Below, in pieces: positions 22,615 through 33,790 of a stretch of DNA of 64,000 nt (position 1 is the stretch's first letter; the number at the start of each line of letters is the position of its first letter). Below the pieces are notes generated by a model. That model worked only from the letters and a program-made list of their open reading frames with translations, made no database searches and was not told where the DNA came from. Source of the stretch: Malus domestica (taxonomy: Eukaryota; Streptophyta; Magnoliopsida; Rosales; Rosaceae); assembly GCF_042453785.1 (NCBI RefSeq), contig NC_091668.1:11862001-11926000 (forward strand). The letters run 5' to 3'. Both the position numbers and the translations under genes were made by a program.

Positions 22615-22929
22615 CTTTGGGATGTTGTATACCCGATTTCATTTTCTTTCAATGACAATTTTTTGCAATTTGTAATGCGCAGCTAACTCCTAGGCTTGTA
22701 TAGAATTTTAATCTGCAATTTGTTCTTTCGGTTGGCAAATGGAGCAACTCAACCAATAAAAAACTGAGAAAATAGAACAGAAACTGCCCAGGACAATAAT
22801 GACAAAAGCCAACAGATCATGCAACTTGCAACATGGGTAGCAATTTGGTTGTCAGAGATGAACCTTAAAAATGTGTATTTATACCAGTCGAGGGAGATTG
22901 TAAAAATATATGTCAGACAAGTTCAATTG

Positions 22930-23483
22930 TTATAATTAGACAAATTACAAAGTGGGATTGCTCGAATCATATTTTGGATTATTTTAGTCACACCTAAAAA
23001 ATTGCTCAACATTTTTAGTTACAAGCAATCCAAATTTTGAGCAAGACACTACATTATTCTTACCCAACACACTCTAACATAGTCTCGTAATGCTCGGTCT
23101 CGTGTCTATAATGGTTTACTGCATTGCCCTCCACAAGTCCACACCGATATATGGTCATAACTCGACTTCGTTTATTCTTATGATCAATAAGTTTTGTTTG
23201 TAAAAATAACATTGTTATATGATGTTACTAATTTACATAATATATGAGTTAGTTTACGATAAATTAATACTTTAGAATATAGCATTAAATGTTTAGATAT
23301 TAACTTATGAGTACATAACTTGAATTGTTTGTCACTTAGTACTACGGTCCAGTGATATTCATCTTCATTGGTAAGTGAGAGATCTTAGGTTCGATTCCCA
23401 CCAAAGGCGAATTTGAACCACATCATTACTAGCCCTTGTGAGACTAAGCACACCCCCTCTCCTTAGTGTAGATAATATCTATT

Positions 23484-23516
<33 letters not shown>

Positions 23517-23550
23517 TGAATTGCTTTACCAAAATATATAGTTTTATCAA
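22930..23550. repeat. Dispersed duplication, copy B (interrupted by a SINE)
   Basis: This matches the FLA upstream DNA at 6765-7990 in the same orientation but carries no FLA gene. It is uninterrupted where copy A has its solo LTR (near 23265-23290). It holds a SINE (23328-23513) at a site that is empty in copy A (near 7945). Confidence 0.85.
23328..23513 (+). mobile_element. tRNA-derived SINE with 10-bp target duplication
   Basis: The 186-bp element has an RNA polymerase III B-box-like GGTTCGATTCC near 23390, an A-box-like stretch upstream and a 29-base poly-A tail. It is flanked by ACTTGAATTG at 23318-23327 and 23514-23523. The paralogous locus near 7945 lacks it. The same family recurs at 42742-42912 (plus) and, inverted, near 26394-26565 and 60105-60285. 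Confidence 0.88.
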
Positions 23551-24600
23551 GATGTTATCAGGTTATAAACACTGCATCACGATAAAATTTTATGTTAACA
23601 TTTGCTTGCCTTTTCCCAAGTTTGATGGTGTTTCCTTTTCTGCTTCAAGTTTCTTATTCTCGGCTTGATAATGAACCATCCTTTTCGCTTCCTTGTACAG
23701 TCAAGAAATAGGAAGGACAAGAAGCTTAAAAGGCACACAAAGTTGAAACCAAAAAGAAGATAAAAATACAAACACCTGCAAGCAGCTTTTTTTCGGAAAT
23801 ATTTCTTAATGAGATGCCAATTTCCCAAGTCACCGTCAATGCGTCTCACACATTTAAAATCTAATGAAGGGCTAACAAATGGAAATATAATGCATGGAAT
23901 GTACTGATACCATAATATATAGCAATTTTTTTTTCCTTTTATAACTAGAAATTCTAGTCATGTATGCTTGTTGCTTGAACAAGAAATACAAATATATGAA
24001 TCGGTGTTCATGTGCTAGTTTAAATCTTGCTTGCAATGTAAAGAGACTGTTGCAACATGTCAAGTTGTTTTTGGTAATCATTGTCCCTTTGGAAAGCATA
24101 GCCGAACCATTTCGAAAAACAAGTTTTACTCATATCCGCCTTTTATATTCTACATTTGTTGGATATATGTCAACAATCTGTTATTTAATTATATATATGC
24201 TAATAAACAATAAATGCGAATATAAAAATGAACAACGAAATAAATTTAAACAAAACAATTGAAAATCGAGGCTTGTGTACCGCAATGTCTTTGAAACAGA
24301 AATTTCATCCCTACTCAATGCTTATAGTTCTACAGACGTCTGCTTTACCAGGATTCAACGATCAAGTTAGAATTCCAGCACCGGAAAACTTAACTTCTGA
24401 CGAATTTCTGTGTGGATCTCTGAGAAAGGATGTTTATGATTGTAGAAGAAGAATATTGATTTTTTGTGTTCTAAATATCATGCAGATAGATGTATATATA
24501 ATAGAAGGATGCCTGTTCGCAACATGTATGAAAATGAGATGTGTCTGTTGGGAGACATCTTCTCCAGAGGGGTGCTTTGCTCTATATTCTTTCTGAACTC
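23551..24600. other. Spacer, no gene seen
   Basis: AT-rich DNA with several short open frames on both strands, none with a recognisable domain. I see no clear repeat ends or RNA gene. Confidence 0.4.
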
Positions 24601-24639
24601 TTCAGACTTCATCTGAAAGGATGAGTCTGTTGGTAATAA

Positions 24640-24832
24640 ATAATTAATTAAATTCGAAATCAATTAAAAATAATTAATTAAATCCGAAAATAATTAATTA
24701 AATAATTTAATTATTAGAGCCTGAGCCCCAAGGCTTAAGGTCCATCTTTTGATTAATTAATTAATTAATTAAATATATTAATTATAATTATTAATTAGTA
24801 ATTAGTAATTAATTATAATTAATTGCACCCCA
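24640..24832. repeat. TTAATTAA-rich low-complexity block
   Basis: Runs of AATTAATT and variants, largely self-complementary, surround a short GC-rich piece (GAGCCCCAAGGCTTAAGG). Confidence 0.8.
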
Positions 24833-25334
24833 AAGCCCCCAAGGGTGAGCCCAATTTTATTCTCCAGGAATATTACTTCAATCACTTTCTGTAAAGGACA
24901 AAGCTTTATAAAGTGATAAAATCTTTTGGGAATGGTCAATGTGGGATAAAGAAATTTCTACTCAAACTATTCAAATTTCCAACAACATTTTCTTCAAGAT
25001 CAAATATAGTTGGTTTAATGGTTGCGATGCTTCAAAAGGAGGATGTAAAACTCATTTAGGCTTGTAGGTGTTTTAGCACGTTCTTTGGTTGTTTAGGATT
25101 TGGCCATGTCTTATACGTTTCACAGTTCATTGTGCAACTTTTGTCTAAATATTACACTGTTGTCTGGTTACAAAGCTTAGGATGCCTCTAACGGGTTGAA
25201 AACAACAGAAACCCGAATTTTGGGCCTATGTCATCTTCAAGGGATGTATTTCGGGTGCGAAAAATGAAATTTTGCGCTGAAGTCGGTATTTGGGTTTGCA
25301 ACATCCTCGGATGGATGAGGAAAGTAAGCCCAAG

Positions 25335-25702
25335 TTTGGGGTTGAGGTGATTTTAAAAAAAGTTCCTATGAAAAAAAGATGGGAGTGTTTTTGATGTTTG
25401 GTAAACTTAAAAAAAAAAAGCTTATTTTGGAAGTTGCTGTGAGAATAAGCTGAAATCAAAGGAAAAAGCTGAAGCTGCAATTTGTAGCTTCGGAAAACTG
25501 GCTTTTTTTCAAAGCACACAGAACTACAGTGCTCCTTTAATGAAAAGATCCACTATCAGACTGCTTTTTTTTTCAAAAGCACTTTTACAAAAAAGTTTAC
25601 CAAACACTCTGCTGATTTATTTAACAGCCGCTTATTCTCACAGTACAGCCGTTTATTCTCACAGCAACTTTTTTTCAAAGCACAGCAATATCAAACCAGC
25701 CC
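25335..25702. mobile_element. hAT-like MITE (family A)
   Basis: The interior contains AGCTTATTTT, CTGTGAGAATAAGC and, near the right end, CAGCAATATCAAACCAGCCC. The arms are partly self-complementary: CTGTGAGAATAAGC at about 25437 against GCTTATTCTCACAG at about 25630. The same family lies at 53650-54335. The left end is uncertain. Confidence 0.55.
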
Positions 25703-25879
25703 TAAGTGGGTCGAGGGCCTCAACTTGCAGCAACAGCACGTAAAAGCAGAGAAGGACGAGTTCCGTGTCCGAAGCAACGGGTGCGGGCTAGCGCACAGCA
25801 TGCAGCTGGCACGCGCTACTAATTTATGATCCCGCGCTCAACTACATTGCTTTCCAACGGGTTTTTATTATATAGCCCA

Positions 25880-26260
25880 GATTTTTTTAACGTTGCAATA
25901 CAATGGTCAGTTTTGATATATTTTTTTTCAACGGTTATTTTTTAAATTTAATGTCTCAAATCTAATTTAATCAATTTAACGGTAGAAAAAGAAGGATCCA
26001 ACAACTCAAATTTACACGTAATGGTCAAAATAATATTATTAATCAAATCTAACACCAAAACTCATCCAAACTTTATAAATACCCATCCATTTGTAAAATA
26101 TTTCAACAATTTTTTTTTTCAGACTTAACATTTTTTACATTAAAATGTTCGTAAAAATAAAACAAGATAGATTATACAAAAGCTAATTAAAAAGTTATTA
26201 GGAAAAAAAATTAAAAATACAAAATTTTAACAAATTATAAAGTTGGAGAAAAAAAACGAC
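25880..26260. other. Degenerate repeat DNA, no gene seen
   Basis: The stretch contains AACGGT-type motifs and a poly-T stretch similar, in opposite orientation, to the right part of the Harbinger derivative (20160-20340). It may be another remnant of that family. The match is weak. Confidence 0.3.
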
Positions 26261-26393
26261 TAACCTTCTATATATAAATGAGTAGCTGAAAATATAAGGC
26301 TAATTTTGCGCCTTGGATGCATTGTAGACTACTAGACTTGTTTTATGAAGTGTAGTGAGAACTGTTATTTTATAAAATACAGGCTCAAGACCC

Positions 26394-26565
26394 TTTTTTT
26401 TTTAATAAGTGTTATTACCTATACTAAGAAAATTGGATGAGCTTAACTGCACAATGACTTAGGAATAATATGGTTCAAATTTGTTTTTTACGATAATTAA
26501 ATATGAGATCTTTCACTTACAAATAAAAAAGAATATCACTATAGTTCTAAGTGGAAAGAACCAAG
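26394..26565 (-). mobile_element. Inverted, diverged SINE copy
   Basis: A T-run at 26394-26404 is followed by the reverse complement of the SINE body (ATGGTTCAAATTTG, GAGATCTTTCACTTACAA, ACTATAGTTCTAAGTGG). The poly-T is the tail of a minus-strand copy. The target duplication is not resolved. Confidence 0.6.
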
Positions 26566-27278
26566 ACATTTTAAGTGCATGTGACATAAAATTTTACTTT
26601 CGCTCGCTCGTCCAGTTTCAATTTCATCAAACCTAGTCCACGTGGTTTCCAATATGTTTTAATTTGAGGAACTTTGATGATTTCTTGTCAAATTTGGATG
26701 GGAAAACTAGAAGGACCAAATTTGATAAAAATTTATCCAAACTAAATGGACAAAAAACGTTTTAAATTAATAGGAAAATATGCACCCTCGCTCATCTCAT
26801 AATAAATTAATAGACACGCACTCCACCCATCATCCCGTAATAAAAACAGTTTATTTTTTAAGATTATGGTTCAAAACAAAACACATGCCAAGTGAAGGAA
26901 AATTCCGATCAAATTATGGATGAAAAAAAAAGACAGGATTAAACAGGAAATCATAATGTGGTGGCCAGGTAGAATGGGCACTCTCTGTTCGTAAATAATA
27001 TTGTTTGTTGAAAAAAAAAAAAAAAACCACTATTTAACCCACTGGCACGTTTGTCAAAAAATCCTTAATTTGAAGTTGGGTGCAATATAGGCCCTGTAAA
27101 TTAACCCTAGAAAGGTAACATCTGGTAAAAATTTAGGCGGGAAAACCCTTGAAATACACAACCTTTCACCCCAAAAACATTCACTGCCCACCCGCACCTC
27201 TCCCTCTTCTCCTACCTCTCTCGCTCCGTTTCCTCACTATCCCCTCTCTCTCTCCCAACGTGTCTTCGTCCGTCAGGT

Positions 27279-30200
27279 ATGGCCGGGGTTCGCCGGAGAC
27301 GGGCGGCGAACGACGTCGTCGAAGGAGAAACCCGATCGCCGAAGAAAGACGAACAAGTCGTGGTTTTGGACGAAGATCCTCTGAAAGCCACGGTCGCGAG
27401 GCTTCGCGGACGATGGGAACTGGCCTCCGTCCTCAACTTCTTGATCGTAAGATCCTATTTTGTTGGTTTGGTTTTGTATTTTAATTTTTTTTGGGATTTA
27501 ATTTTGTTTTATTTTTATTTTTAGTAATATTATTGTTGTTTTTTGGTAGGTTTTTGAGCCAGTGATTGGGAAGGCTGCTAGATTATCAGCTGAAGAAATC
27601 GAGATGGGTTTGATAAAACCGAACTCACTTGCTCAGCTTCACATTGCTCTGTTGAAGGTGTTTGATCTTTTTATCTTCTATATTTGTTTGTTTTAGGGCG
27701 AGAAATTGCATCTAGTGGTTTATTTTGATTTTCTTACTATCGAATTTTTGTTCAAAAATGTTTCTGGATTCGATAGAATCGCACCATCGATGGATTGCAC
27801 TAGGTCATGGGTTGGTTCAATGTGATATACTTATGATAATTATACGATTTGATTCCTAAATTATATATTGCTGCACCTGCATGGTTTCTGTTTAGTAGTG
27901 CTGTTTCAAAGCTTAAGTTAAATTCTAAGTTGAACGGCCCCATATTATTTCTTTCAAGGGTTTGTGGCTGATTTTGTTTACCCAATTTAAATATCTTAGG
28001 TGATTCTTTCTCTGTTTAGAGTATGACTGTTGAACGAATAGTCGGGTTGGGGGAAGACATATTTGAAGTCGGGTTTTTATTACTTGTGGAGATTTTTTGA
28101 TTAAGAAACAAACATAATGGTCTTTGCAAACTGGTAGGAACACGTCGATTTCAGAAGTCATAAAAGGAAACAACTTGATTTGTTTTCAGCATCTGAAATC
28201 CATGCATATGTGAACTATATCACTCTGTTTATTTTCTCTCCTTTTCCAATGTGATCATCTTCTTCTCACTACTTTGACGACCTGTTTCTTGCCAGGGAAT
28301 ACCACCTGTAAGTAAAACATTGGATGGCTTGGAAGATGCGTGGGTGACTGTGCTTTGTAAGAAACTTGCTCCTTGGTGGCAATGGGTGAGTTGTTCTAAA
28401 CTTTGGTAGTTTTACTGCTTTTACACCCTTTTGTTGTTTAGTGTGTATAACCTACAGGGATATATTTTCTCTTCATTGCAGATTGCTGAAGGGGAAATTC
28501 CGCTACTGGCAGCTAAAGGGTATTGACAACGAGTTTGTTTCTCTGTATTTAATGATCTGATTTCATTTTTTAAATAGACTACCATCTTTACCATTGTGCT
28601 GTTTGTGCAGAGACGAGATATCCCATTACAAGGAACTTGATCCAACAAAACATTTACTACTCTTAAAAGCACTCTGTGAACTCCGAGCTAAAGTAATAAG
28701 TCCTTATTTTTTATGTGCTCCTTATTTTTTATGTGTAGGTAGTTTAACATGCTTTTTAACCATTTGATCACCTAAGTTTACTTTTACAATTGTGTTGTTT
28801 CTGCTTGTTGATATAAATTCCTTTTGTTCCCAGCAAGATGATGTATTGGCTTATATTAATGTTAATCTGAAACAAGGAACTGAGGTTTCTTTCTTCCGCA
28901 AAGATAAGATAGGAGGAGATCGAAAAGGAACTACCTATTGGTAATCTATTGATATGCTATGAACTTATGTCTTCAATGAACGATTGGCTGTAATACTAGT
29001 TACTACATTCATGACAGGTATGAAGGAAATGCAACTGTTGGCCATAGGTTATACAAGGAAGTAATTGTCCTTGAGTCGAAGGCAAAAGCTAGGGGAAAAG
29101 GAAACCTGCCAAGTATTAGTTTTCAGTGGGAGACACTGGCAACCAATCTCAAGGAATTTCGTAAAGTTCTTGTAAGCAAAATTCTTATATATTCCAAGAT
29201 TAGAATCCATATTAAATTGTTGGTGGAACTCTTATTAACTAAGTATTCTCATTCGTTATATGAGTACTTTTGATAACATTTTGTTTCCATAAATAAAATT
29301 CTTCCTCTGCTGTAATTGTAGGATGAATTCTCATCAAGCAAAGTTGCCGCCAAAGTTGCTATTGCTAGGACTATTGAATCCGATGTTATTCCTGCTCTTG
29401 AGAAACTTCAGCAGGTTAATTTTTGCAATCCTTTTTTGGCTGTTAATTTTAAGACTTGGGGTGCCATCATTAGCAGTGAACCTTATTTGATAGCTTATGC
29501 TTACACAGTCGTTTGTTATTGATACCAAAAACGATTGTGTTATGCAGAAGAAAGAAAAGGAACTAAGAAAGAAACAAAGGCTAGAAAGGCAACTGAATGA
29601 TTCGAGAAATTCTTATGCTGCTGGAACCATTCGTACCACTCGCACCCGTAGGGCTGTCAGCTACACATTTGGTATGATGCAAATTTATTTGGTTTAGCTT
29701 CTCCCCAGCATGCGAAACAGATCGTGTTGAATTTTGATAACCTTATACATTTAAAGTCGGTCGTTCTGTAACTGGGTCACTGTTATACTCTAACTGATTG
29801 TTGTTAATACTATGTCTGAGAATTAGAGAATTTTCAGGGTATGCTTTGAACTTGTGAACTGATATTTTGATTTAATTATGTTGTCATCCATGGTTATGAG
29901 TTTATTCCGGATGAATGATGGTACGACCCTATACTTCCTTGTGTTCGGATTTTTTATCATTACAATCTAATAGAGATTTTATTTTAAATAACATGCAGAT
30001 GAGTACGATCGGGCCATTCATGATGCTATAAAAGCAAAGTAAGTGCCATGCTTGCTTTCTTGAAAAATGTTTTCATCAGCATATGAAGGTTACTACTGAA
30101 AGGATGTTACAGTTCTGGAGTTAAGCAACACCTTTCAGAATGTTCTTTCTTGTCCATTTGCCACTCAACTTTTTATTGAATCTTTACACTTTATTGGGGT

Positions 30201-30818
30201 TCCTGCGTGTAACTGAATCTACTAGTTTGTTTCCACATTATATCGCTTATCTCTAACGACTGTCAACTCTACTTGTGGTTCAGTAAGAAAACTAGTGAAG
30301 AGAAAATGCAAGAAAACAAGCGTAGAAGAAGAAATGGTGCCTCAGAGGGAAACTCAGAAGATGGTTCGGACAAAAAAGGTGATTATATTAATGGCGACAA
30401 CAATGATTCTGGCAAGAAGGATGAATCTGCAGGTAGTGACACTGCAAGCGACATGCTTGAAGAATTTTCTACTGATGACGATGATAAAAATTGGGGTGAT
30501 CGTAGTGGCATGAAGGATGAAGACAACAGTGACCAGAGTGACTCTGGAAATTCTGAGACGGACAAGACCTGTGCTCAGACTGATGGTATTGCCCAAAAGC
30601 CAGTGGGCGTGCGCTGGAGTTCAAGACTAGCAGGAGACAGTAGCCATCTGGTCATGGACAACAGAAACTTGGTTACAAAGAATAGGTCCAGACAGAGACC
30701 TATCTGTAACTCTGCTCTTGATTCTGTTGTAATACCAGACTCCGATGATGAAAACTCGGAACACAAATGCAGTGAAAGAGCAGTGCATGAAGAATCACCG
30801 GTTACTGTTCCGGAATAG
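27279..30818 (+). CDS. DDR4: DDT domain-containing protein, DDR4-like, 11 exons
   Basis: Coding exons: 27279-27446, 27550-27657, 28296-28385, 28482-28519, 28611-28692, 28834-28940, 29018-29171, 29322-29414, 29548-29671, 29999-30038 and 30284-30818. All have GT-AG borders and consistent phase, giving 512 residues. The N-terminal region holds the DDT domain from about residue 46 (WELASVLNFLIVFEPVIG). A middle region (WYEGNATVGHRLYKE, WETLATNLKEFRKVL) leads to a basic coiled segment (KKEKELRKKQRLERQ) and an acidic, Ser/Asp-rich tail with nuclear-type basic clusters. I recognise it as similar to Arabidopsis DDR4 (At1g18950), a DDT protein linked to ISWI chromatin remodelling. The nuclear role is from the family. 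The start is the first ATG after a CT-rich leader. Confidence 0.9.
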
Positions 30819-31386
30819 GTCAGTGAAAGCTAAAAGAAGTATTCTGAAGCAAAACATAATATGCAAATCAGTACAGTTTAAGGTGATTTTCCTCAATTTT
30901 GGTATTAGGGAGGAAATCTTTTTGGGAATCTCATGTTTGTAAATGCAGTAGGATGATGTAGTTTCTGCTAATTCCTTTGTTCAGATTTATCACAAAATCT
31001 GTTCGAATGCTATTTAAGTCTGCATCCTTGTCAATCAACTTAATTTATGCCAGATGATCATAATGATATCAAGAGATGTGATGCTATTTTCTAGATTTAT
31101 GCACATTTTATGTTTACTCAAGTTATGCAGCAGTATTAGTTCTCTTATAAACGGACGTCCATTCTTTTAAGACTATTGTATTGATATCAATACAACAGAA
31201 GTGTTGGAATCTAAACGTCTTCACCCAAGTCGGTCAAAGGCACAATATATGGAATGCAAGTTCAGTGTGAATGGGGTGCAAATGAGATAGGGGTGAGGAT
31301 TGAAGATCAAGAAGTATCAAAGAGTGAGTGCTTTCTCTTGGATTTGTCTTTCAAAAGAACGGAAAATTGGATGGTGATCTCAACCA
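30819..31386. other. DDR4 3' untranslated region and spacer
   Basis: The region follows the DDR4 stop codon and reaches the Mutator-like element. No further gene is seen; the short frame at 31254-31469 runs into the element and has no domain. Confidence 0.5.
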
Positions 31387-32698
31387 AGGAACAAAATGCG
31401 GATAATATCGGCGATATATCGCCGATATTATCGGTTTTTCGCCGGACCGATATTTTAATAGGTATCTAAAGGGCTTTCGTCAAAATATCATGATATTATT
31501 GATAATATCGCAATATTTCTGAAATTATCGCGATATTTTTGGAATTGGGCTACTCGGAGAAGAACGCTGGAAATGGGTGTGCCGATTCTTTAGCTAATTT
31601 CGTCCCAAAAACCTTGCAAAAACACGATTAAGATCAAGATCTAAGCTATAGAGCAATTGAAAACACAACCACAATTCATATGCATGAATCAATCGAAGAG
31701 GTAAGAAGGTGAGGGACCGAGAGTTAACCTGACCATCGACGGCGATGGCAACGACGGCGACGACGAATGCGCTACCTTCGCCATAGTCCCCTTGAGCAGT
31801 ACAAGCTCTCTGGATTTTGTTCACCAACGAGATCAGGTTCTCCATTCTTGGCTTAGGAAGTTGGTGGCGGCGGCGACGACTACGGCGTCAGAATCAGATC
31901 GCCTGGATCTAAGGCGCGCTCGAATCTTTGACGTTCAAAGACCTAGATTTGCGGTGGAGACAATGACGAGGGGCGAGGGGCGAGGTCTCTGTGCGTGTGT
32001 GTGGGAGACGATGACGATGACGAGGGGCGATGTCTCTGTGCGTGTGTGTGGGAGAAGGGAGAAGAGAGATCGAGAGATTTGTGTGTGTGTGTGGGAGAAT
32101 GGAGAAGGGAGAGAAGAGAGAAGGATTGAAAGAGTGAGAGACCTCAGTCTCTGTCGGAGAGAAGAGAGAAGGATCGAGAGAGAGAGACCTCAGTCTCTGT
32201 CTGCGTGTGAATGTGTGTATGCGTGTGTGATCTGTGTGTGCGTGTGTGCTGGCGTGTGAGAGTCTGTGTGTGTGTGTGTGTGGGTGGCGTGTAAGAAAAA
32301 AAAGCATCTAAATAATTCAACTTTTACAGCTTTTACATGTACAATTTTTGATAGTCTGTGACTGTGTTTAAACTTCTTTCATTAATTACTACATATTTTC
32401 TACACTCACAATGTTTGCCAGCTCGCTATATAATCAACTTAAATCAGTTAAATCCATCATGCAATGCATTTCCTTCCAATTTTTTGTGATAAACTAATAG
32501 ATAATTGACTAAATAAACATTCTGCAAAGTTTCAATAAAAATTTCCAAGTTTTTCTTACAATTTCCGTGGTTTCCATATTATTTTTATCGATATCGATAA
32601 TATCTCGATATTTCCATCGATAATATCTCGATATTTCCATCGATATTTCCATGTTTCTAGACTACCGATATTTCCGATATTACCGATATTTAATACAT
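31387..32698. mobile_element. Mutator-like element with ATATCG-rich termini
   Basis: The direct repeat TGATCTCAACCA lies at 31375-31386 and 32699-32710, directly flanking the element. Both ends are built of AATATCGG and ATATCGATAT motifs that are partly inverted copies (left GATAATATCGGCGATATA; right, inverted, AAATATCGGTAATATCGG). No transposase is seen. The GC-richer interior (about 31720-31960) and the GT/CT-rich part (31970-32290) differ from the ends. The duplication is longer than the usual 9-11 bp, perhaps by chance extension. Confidence 0.65.
31975..32290. repeat. GT/GA-rich low-complexity array
   Basis: Repeats of TGTGTGTG, GGAGAAGGGAGA and GAGAGACCTCAGTCTCTGTC fill the right half of the Mutator-like element. 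Opposing open frames here are by-products of the simple repeats. Confidence 0.75.
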
Positions 32699-32729
32699 TG
32701 ATCTCAACCATAGATATAACATATAAGTT

Positions 32730-33085
32730 GGATAGATGAAGTAGAAGAGTGCATTCGGTGTCTTGTGCGACCGATGTATGCCATTAGAGTTGAAGGAGAA
32801 ATTTTCTAGAATGACAATAAGGCCATCAATGCCTTATGGCATAAAAGGTTGGGGAGGTCACATGTAAAAAATGAGGGTAGCGGATATGAGAATACCCCAT
32901 TGGATGTTTGGGCTGACGAGAAAGGACAAAATTAAAAACAAAGATATCCGAAGTAAACTAGGAGCTGCTCAATTGAAGGTAAGATGAGAGAAAACCAATT
33001 AGGTGATTTGAACATTTGAGCCGAAGACATACACATACTTTGGTTAGAATTATGAGACAGAGATTGAGGGAAATTTGTGGAGTAA
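32730..33085 (+). pseudogene. LINE reverse transcriptase remnant (C-terminal end)
   Basis: Translation near 32870-33010 gives MRIPHWMFGLTRKDKIKNKDIR and a following KLGAAQL-type piece with stops. This resembles the MRMLRWMCG...TRKDKIRNEDIR block near the end of plant LINE reverse transcriptases. Stops and shifts show it is dead. Only the C-terminal end is left. Confidence 0.65.
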
Positions 33086-33229
33086 GATCTAGAAAGACTT
33101 GAACAAAAAAAAAAAACTCTTAAGAAAAAACAGAGTACTTGAAACTAACAAAAAACTTGACACAAAATTGACCACAATATAGATGTTCCCACTTTGTAAA
33201 CTAAGGCTTTGTTTTTATTCTTGTTGTAA

Positions 33230-33313
33230 CGTATTCATGTTCCGGAGTTATTGACTTGACGTGCACGCACAAGTATCCATATTCCGGAGTTATTGACTTG
33301 ACGTGCACGGGCG
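33230..33313. repeat. Tandem duplication of about 42 bp
   Basis: Two adjacent units share TTCCGGAGTTATTGACTTGA and CGTGCACG. The rest of 33314-33790 shows no supported gene and probably includes the 3' untranslated region of the DCAF1 gene. Confidence 0.85.
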
Positions 33314-33790
33314 TGTGCAATTGATGTGAAGACGATAGCAACATATATTGATGCTTTCAGGTGATCCCTCCGTGTTAAAATGTGTTTGACGAAAAGTATG
33401 ACGACACCCGCAAAGACAGCATGACGACATCCGCAAAATTTGTATGCTCCTTCGTGGAAAATGATTATCTCCGGATCCCTTCCTCCTAATCCACTAAGTT
33501 CGAAGATTCAGACCATTAAAATTTGATCCAACAATTACAAACATACGCTCACTTTAAAAGTTATAATAACTATAACCGTTTGATCAAATTTCAACGGTCC
33601 GGATTTCCAGACTTAGGGTCAACCCTTAGATATACGACACCATACATTCTTCAACTCCTGTCGTTTTACTGGAGGACAGTAAAACACTGGAAGGAAAGGA
33701 AACCCAAAGATAAATGAATACCACTACGATATCTGGTAAAAAACATACTACTCGTCTTTAACACCAACTTAAACGATAATTATGTTACAG

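Noticed and set aside
23385..23405. tRNA gene
   Set aside because: Only a B-box-like sequence is present. There is no cloverleaf, and the poly-A tail and target duplication show a SINE.
31909..32307. Histidine/threonine- or arginine-rich open frames
   Set aside because: They are produced by (GT)n and (GA)n simple repeats and have no domain or codon signal.
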